From the NCBI GenBank assembly GCA_900769345.1, contig CAAGGJ010000061.1, positions 1-55,344 on the forward strand: a stretch of DNA of 55,344 bases. Reading direction: 5' to 3'. The translations under genes were made by a program, and so were the position numbers. Position 1 is the first letter of the stretch; each line of letters starts with the position of its first letter. Positions 51,920 through 55,344 of this stretch are shown here, piece after piece. Under the pieces are notes generated by a model. The model did no database searches. It was not told the origin of the DNA and saw only the letters and a program-made list of their open reading frames with translations. This stretch comes from Bacteroidales bacterium. Its GTDB lineage: Bacteria > Bacteroidota > Bacteroidia > Bacteroidales > Muribaculaceae.

Positions 51920-51971
51920 ATCGACGGATAACCCACGGTATTTACCGCGAAGTTATTCGTCGATTTGTTTT
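51920..51971 (+). terminator. Terminator of trxA
   Basis: Long stem ATCGACGGATAAC / GTTATTCGTCGAT (with G-T pairs) enclosing a small CGGTA / TACCG hairpin, followed by TTGTTTT. Confidence 0.8.
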
Positions 51972-52041
51972 ATTTCAGCACTTTTTTAGTTAGTTTATTA
52001 CATTTTGACATCGACAGAAGCGTTATTTCAACAAAAATTAG

Positions 52042-52049
52042 TATATTTG
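52042..52049 (+). promoter_or_regulatory. -7 box of the galactose operon
   Basis: TATATTTG matches TAnnTTTG, 70 bases before the galK ATG. No clear -33 element at the usual spacing. Confidence 0.45.
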
Positions 52050-52119
52050 CTTTGTATTAAAAGTCAGTGAAAAATCAGATAACATTAACATAATCATAAA
52101 TACTAAAAAACTAACCATA

Positions 52120-53250
52120 ATGAAAGAGAGAATCAAGGCTGAATTTGCTCAGCGTTTTGGAGAAGGAGGCACAATGTATGCTTCGGCAGGTAGAATCAAC
52201 CTGATAGGCGAACACACCGACTATAATGGCGGTTTTGTGTTTCCCGGTGCTATAGATAAGTGCATTGCAGCTCAAATCAAAGAAAACGGAACAGACAAAG
52301 TACGCGTTTACTCAATCGACATCGATGACTACGCAGAATTTGGTCTTAACGAAGAAGATGCTCCAAAGGCACAATGGGCAAGATATATTTTCGGTGTTTG
52401 CCGCGAAACTATCAAACGTGGTGGCGTGGTGCGTGGCTTCGACGCTGTATTTGCAGGCAATGTGCCCCTTGGCGCAGGCTTATCGTCGTCGGCTGCCCTC
52501 GAATCGTGCTTCGCTTTCGCCATGAACGATATGTATAACGACAACAAGATTGATAAATTCGAATTGGCTCGCATCGGCCAGTCGACCGAACATAATTATT
52601 GCGGAGTAAACTGTGGTATTATGGACCAATTTGCATCGGTTTTCGGTAAAAAGAACTGCTTGATGCGCCTCGACTGCCGCTCGATGGAATTCCAATATTT
52701 CCCATTCGAACCTAAGGGCTACAAGTTGGTTCTCGTAGACTCAGTGGTGAAGCACGAATTGGTGGACTCACCATACAACAAGCGCCGCGAATCATGCGAA
52801 CGAGTAGCTGCCAAACTTGGCATCGAAACTCTACGCGATGCTGAAATGGAAGACCTCGAACGCATAAAGGCTGAAATCTCGGAAGAAGATTATATGAGAG
52901 CGAAATATGTGATAGGCGAAAAGCAACGCGTGCTCGACGTATGTGCCGCTCTCGAAGCCGGTGACTACGACACTGTGGGCGAAAGAATGTATCAAACTCA
53001 CGAAGGCATGTCGAAGCTCTATGAAGTAAGCTGCGAAGAGCTCGACTTCCTTAACGATGTGGCTAAAGAATGTGGCGTTACCGGCTCTCGCATCATGGGC
53101 GGCGGTTTCGGTGGTTGCACCATCAACCTTGTGAAGGACCAACTTTATGACAACTTCATCGCCACAGCTAAGACTAAGTTCAACGAAAAATATGGTCATG
53201 AACCAAAGGTTTATGATGTAATTATTTCAGACGGTGCACATAAAGAATAA
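52120..53250 (+). CDS. galK: Galactokinase
   Basis: Phosphorylates galactose to galactose-1-phosphate. The 376-residue GHMP kinase has the galactokinase signature GRINLIGEHTDYNGG (24-38), the ATP loop PLGAGLSSSAALE, and the motif 3 GGGFGGCTINLV. All three motifs are intact, in contrast with the GHMP-like domain of the fusion protein at 40 kb. galM starts six bases after the stop. No galactose transporter lies between them. Confidence 0.95.
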   Translation: MKERIKAEFAQRFGEGGTMYASAGRINLIGEHTDYNGGFVFPGAIDKCIAAQIKENGTDKVRVYSIDIDDYAEFGLNEEDAPKAQWARYIFGVCRETIKRGGVVRGFDAVFAGNVPLGAGLSSSAALESCFAFAMNDMYNDNKIDKFELARIGQSTEHNYCGVNCGIMDQFASVFGKKNCLMRLDCRSMEFQYFPFEPKGYKLVLVDSVVKHELVDSPYNKRRESCERVAAKLGIETLRDAEMEDLERIKAEISEEDYMRAKYVIGEKQRVLDVCAALEAGDYDTVGERMYQTHEGMSKLYEVSCEELDFLNDVAKECGVTGSRIMGGGFGGCTINLVKDQLYDNFIATAKTKFNEKYGHEPKVYDVIISDGAHKE

Positions 53251-53256
53251 CATAAT

Positions 53257-54300
53257 ATGAGAATAGAAACCAAGAGTGTAATGTCGCAAAAGGGCGACAT
53301 TACACTTTACACATTAATAAACAATAAAGGCGCAAGCGTGGTACTTTCAAGTTTGGGTTGTGGCATAGTAGCTGTCAACGTACCCGACCGCAACGGCAAT
53401 CTTGCTGATGTGGCAATAGGTTATGCCGATGCTACATCATATTACTACGATGGACCTTGCGCAGGTAAGGTGCCCGGTCGTTATGCCAATCGCATAGCTA
53501 AAGGACATCTCGAAGTAGATGGCAAAACCTACCAATTGGCTATTAACAACGGTCCTAACGCACTTCATGGCGGTCCCGAAGGTTTCCAAAATCAAATTTG
53601 GGACAGTGCCATCGAAGACGGCAAGGTGGTGTTTACACGCACAAGTCCCGACGGCGAAGAAAATTATCCCGGCGAACTCAAAGTGGAGGTAATTTACTCA
53701 TGGAATGATGCGTGCGAACTCGAAATGCAACTTATTGCAGTAACCAACAAGACCACGGTGGTAAATTTGACAAATCACGCTTATTTCAACCTTGCAGGCG
53801 AAAACTCAGGCAGCATCTTCGACCATCAACTATGGCTTGGTTGCTCGCATTATTTGCCTACCGACGACACCTTGATCCCTACCGGCGAAATAGCTCCTGT
53901 GGCAGGCACTCCTATGGATTTCACCCAAGCCAAGACTATAGGTCGCGACATTAAGGTTGATTTCCCGGCTTTGAACTATGGTAAAGGATATGACAACTGC
54001 TGGGTAGTAGACAATTGGAAGAAAGGAGAGCTGAAGCATGTGGCTACGCTTAGCGAAGCCAAAAGCGGTAGAGTGCTCGAAGTGTTTACAACGCAACCTG
54101 CAGCTCAAGTCTACACCGGCAACTGGTTGGCAGGAAGCCCCATCAGTAAGTCCGGTAGGTTATATAACGACTACGACGGCGTGGCAATTGAGTGTCAGGG
54201 AATGCCCGATGCTCCAAATAAGCCAAATTTCCCTTGCCAGCAATTACGCCCCGGCGAAGAGTACAAAGAAACCATTATATTTAAATTCAAAACTAACTAA
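53257..54300 (+). CDS. galM: Aldose 1-epimerase (galactose mutarotase)
   Basis: Interconverts alpha- and beta-galactose. The 347-residue protein has the conserved GKVPGRYANRIAKGHLEVDG, NNGPNALHGGPEGF and NLTNHAYFNLAGE with the catalytic His, and the late Glu segment VAIECQGMPDAPNKPNFP. No signal peptide, so cytosolic. Operon partner of galK. Confidence 0.94.
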   Translation: MRIETKSVMSQKGDITLYTLINNKGASVVLSSLGCGIVAVNVPDRNGNLADVAIGYADATSYYYDGPCAGKVPGRYANRIAKGHLEVDGKTYQLAINNGPNALHGGPEGFQNQIWDSAIEDGKVVFTRTSPDGEENYPGELKVEVIYSWNDACELEMQLIAVTNKTTVVNLTNHAYFNLAGENSGSIFDHQLWLGCSHYLPTDDTLIPTGEIAPVAGTPMDFTQAKTIGRDIKVDFPALNYGKGYDNCWVVDNWKKGELKHVATLSEAKSGRVLEVFTTQPAAQVYTGNWLAGSPISKSGRLYNDYDGVAIECQGMPDAPNKPNFPCQQLRPGEEYKETIIFKFKTN

Positions 54301-54305
54301 TCAGA

Positions 54306-55208
54306 ATGAAACCTACCTTATTTGTTCTTGCTGCCGGTATGGGCAGCCGCTATGGTGGACTTAAACAACTCGACGGACTCGGCCCTCATGGCGAAACCAT
54401 TATGGACTATTCAATCTACGATGCCATACGCAGTGGTTTTGGCAAGATAGTATTTGTAATCCGCAAAGATTTCGAAGATGACTTCCGCAAAATCATTTTG
54501 TCGAAATACGAAAACCACATCCCAGTAGAAGTAGTTTTCCAAGCTATCGACAACCTTCCTGAAGGCTTCGTTTGCCCCGAAGGTCGTACCAAACCATGGG
54601 GTACTAACCACGCAGTGCTTATGGGTAAGGATGTGATTAAGGAACCATTCGCAGTAATCAATGCCGACGACTTCTACGGCAGAAATTCGTTTGAGGTAAT
54701 TGCTCAAGAACTCTCTAAGCCAAAAGAGGACAAGGGCGACTACTGTATGGTGGGCTTCCGCGTAGGTAACACTATGTCGGAAAGTGGTTCAGTGGCACGC
54801 GGCGTTTGCCAAACTACCGATGGCTATTTGACTACAGTGGTAGAACGCACCGCTATCGAATACAACGATAAGCACGAAATCACTTTCGTTGACGAAAATG
54901 GTGTTACTCAAACACTTGAGCCAAACACCCCGGTATCGATGAACTTGTGGGGATTTACTCCCGACTATTTTGAGTTCAGCGAAGGCTATTTCGTTGATTT
55001 CCTCAAGGAAAATATCGACAAGCCCAAGGCAGAATTCTTTATTCCACTTGTGGTTAACGAATTGATTACAAAGAATATAGCCAAAGTTAAGGTGCTCGAC
55101 ACCGAATCAAAGTGGTTCGGCGTAACATACGCCGCCGACCGCCAAGGTGTGGTTGACAAACTTGCCGAGCTTCACGCTAAGGGCGAGTATCCGGAAAAGA
55201 TCTTCTAA
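54306..55208 (+). CDS. Sugar nucleotidyltransferase-like protein
   Basis: A 300-residue GT-A type nucleotidyltransferase with the N-terminal signature LAAGMGSRYGGLKQLDGLGP, metal/nucleotide segment INADDFYG, and the region WGTNHAVLMGKDV. It is five bases after galM, so part of the galactose operon. By context it could make UDP-galactose or another UDP-sugar from the galactose-1-phosphate made by GalK; substrate is inferred only. The usual galT is not present here. It ends 20 bases before a group II intron end. Confidence 0.8.
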   Translation: MKPTLFVLAAGMGSRYGGLKQLDGLGPHGETIMDYSIYDAIRSGFGKIVFVIRKDFEDDFRKIILSKYENHIPVEVVFQAIDNLPEGFVCPEGRTKPWGTNHAVLMGKDVIKEPFAVINADDFYGRNSFEVIAQELSKPKEDKGDYCMVGFRVGNTMSESGSVARGVCQTTDGYLTTVVERTAIEYNDKHEITFVDENGVTQTLEPNTPVSMNLWGFTPDYFEFSEGYFVDFLKENIDKPKAEFFIPLVVNELITKNIAKVKVLDTESKWFGVTYAADRQGVVDKLAELHAKGEYPEKIF

Positions 55209-55227
55209 TAATACGCCTTTTAAAACA

Positions 55228-55344
55228 ATTGGGTAGGAGCGTAGGGATTAGTTCCCTACGCGACCTCCCACACCACCGTACGTGCCGTTCGGCATACGGC
55301 GGTTTCGGGCTTTCTCATCTTTCAATGTGTGGCAAGTTGTTTTC
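55228..55344 (-). mobile_element. Group II intron 3' end (domains V and VI, partial)
   Basis: On the minus strand the window begins inside an intron: a complete domain V at 55303-55272 (ACCGCCGTA / TACGGTGGT lower stem, a two-base CG bulge, an upper TGCC / GGCA stem with loop GAAC), then GGGAGGTC, a domain VI hairpin GCGTAGGGA / TCCCTACGC, and the 3' end TCCTACCCAAT at about 55228. The distal segment ENNLPHIER-stop may be the last codons of the intron-encoded reverse transcriptase, but this is uncertain. It is inverted relative to the left-end intron. Confidence 0.82.

Overview
The window reads as a chromosomal segment of a gut-type Bacteroidales bacterium, close to Muribaculaceae, Bacteroides or Prevotella; the family level is inference. 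Support comes from repeated Bacteroidota-type promoter boxes (TAnnTTTG, sometimes with an upstream TTTG/TTG), families typical of the phylum (DUF4290, DUF5063, type III glutamine synthetase, archaeal-type ProRS, two ABC-F ATPases), and a tmRNA with the tag GENNYALAA. Most of the window is densely packed core metabolism. Both ends lie inside 3' ends of group II introns that face inward in opposite orientation, which suggests that the window is an assembly unit broken at multicopy introns.

Layout. 1-78: group II intron 3' end. 0.27-7.7 kb: dTDP-L-rhamnose genes rfbA, rfbC, rfbD and rfbB, with a membrane pyrophosphatase (hppA) between rfbD and rfbB, then a polyprenyl-phosphate sugar-1-phosphate transferase that would start surface glycan assembly. 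7.7-13.6 kb: NhaC-type antiporter, SpoU/TrmH RNA methyltransferase, radA, a YbiT-like ABC-F ATPase with a degenerate second ATPase site, and a Dabb protein. 13.7-22.4 kb: Uup-like ABC-F (-), a secreted phosphoesterase/PQQ-propeller protein converging on an alpha/beta hydrolase, dapF, glnN and an MgtC-like protein (-). 22.6-28.3 kb, all on the minus strand: phosphohexomutase, M18 aminopeptidase, DUF5063, nadD, gmk and yicC. 28.4-32.9 kb: tsaB, DUF4290, rimM, an acidic small protein, an OmpA-like protein and proS. 32.9-39.1 kb is the most accessory part: unknown secreted proteins, a LysE-type exporter, a secreted Ntn hydrolase, two small membrane proteins, and an ECF sigma / membrane anti-sigma-like / secreted protein set with a candidate self-regulated promoter. 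39.1-41.3 kb: tmRNA, a sugar mutarotase, and a fusion of a cytidylyltransferase to an atypical GHMP-kinase domain. 41.3-47.3 kb: a minus-strand thiamine operon thiD-thiS-tenI-like-thiE-thiG-thiC-thiH behind a TPP riboswitch, without thiF. 47.5-55.2 kb: dnaE, trxA, and galK-galM-nucleotidyltransferase, then the second intron end.

How the genes work together. The rhamnose genes and the sugar-phosphate transferase feed surface glycan synthesis, and the pyrophosphatase could remove the PPi that RfbA makes. The galactose genes, the phosphohexomutase and the mutarotase/cytidylyltransferase pair belong to sugar activation. The thiamine operon has one promoter, and its leader contains complementary segments that could switch the thiD start codon. 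No CRISPR array, prophage, transposase or tRNA was seen. The points most worth a second look are the ABC-F protein with one coherently degenerate ATP site, the cytidylyltransferase-GHMP fusion, the TPP leader model, the ECF module and the intron-bracketed ends.
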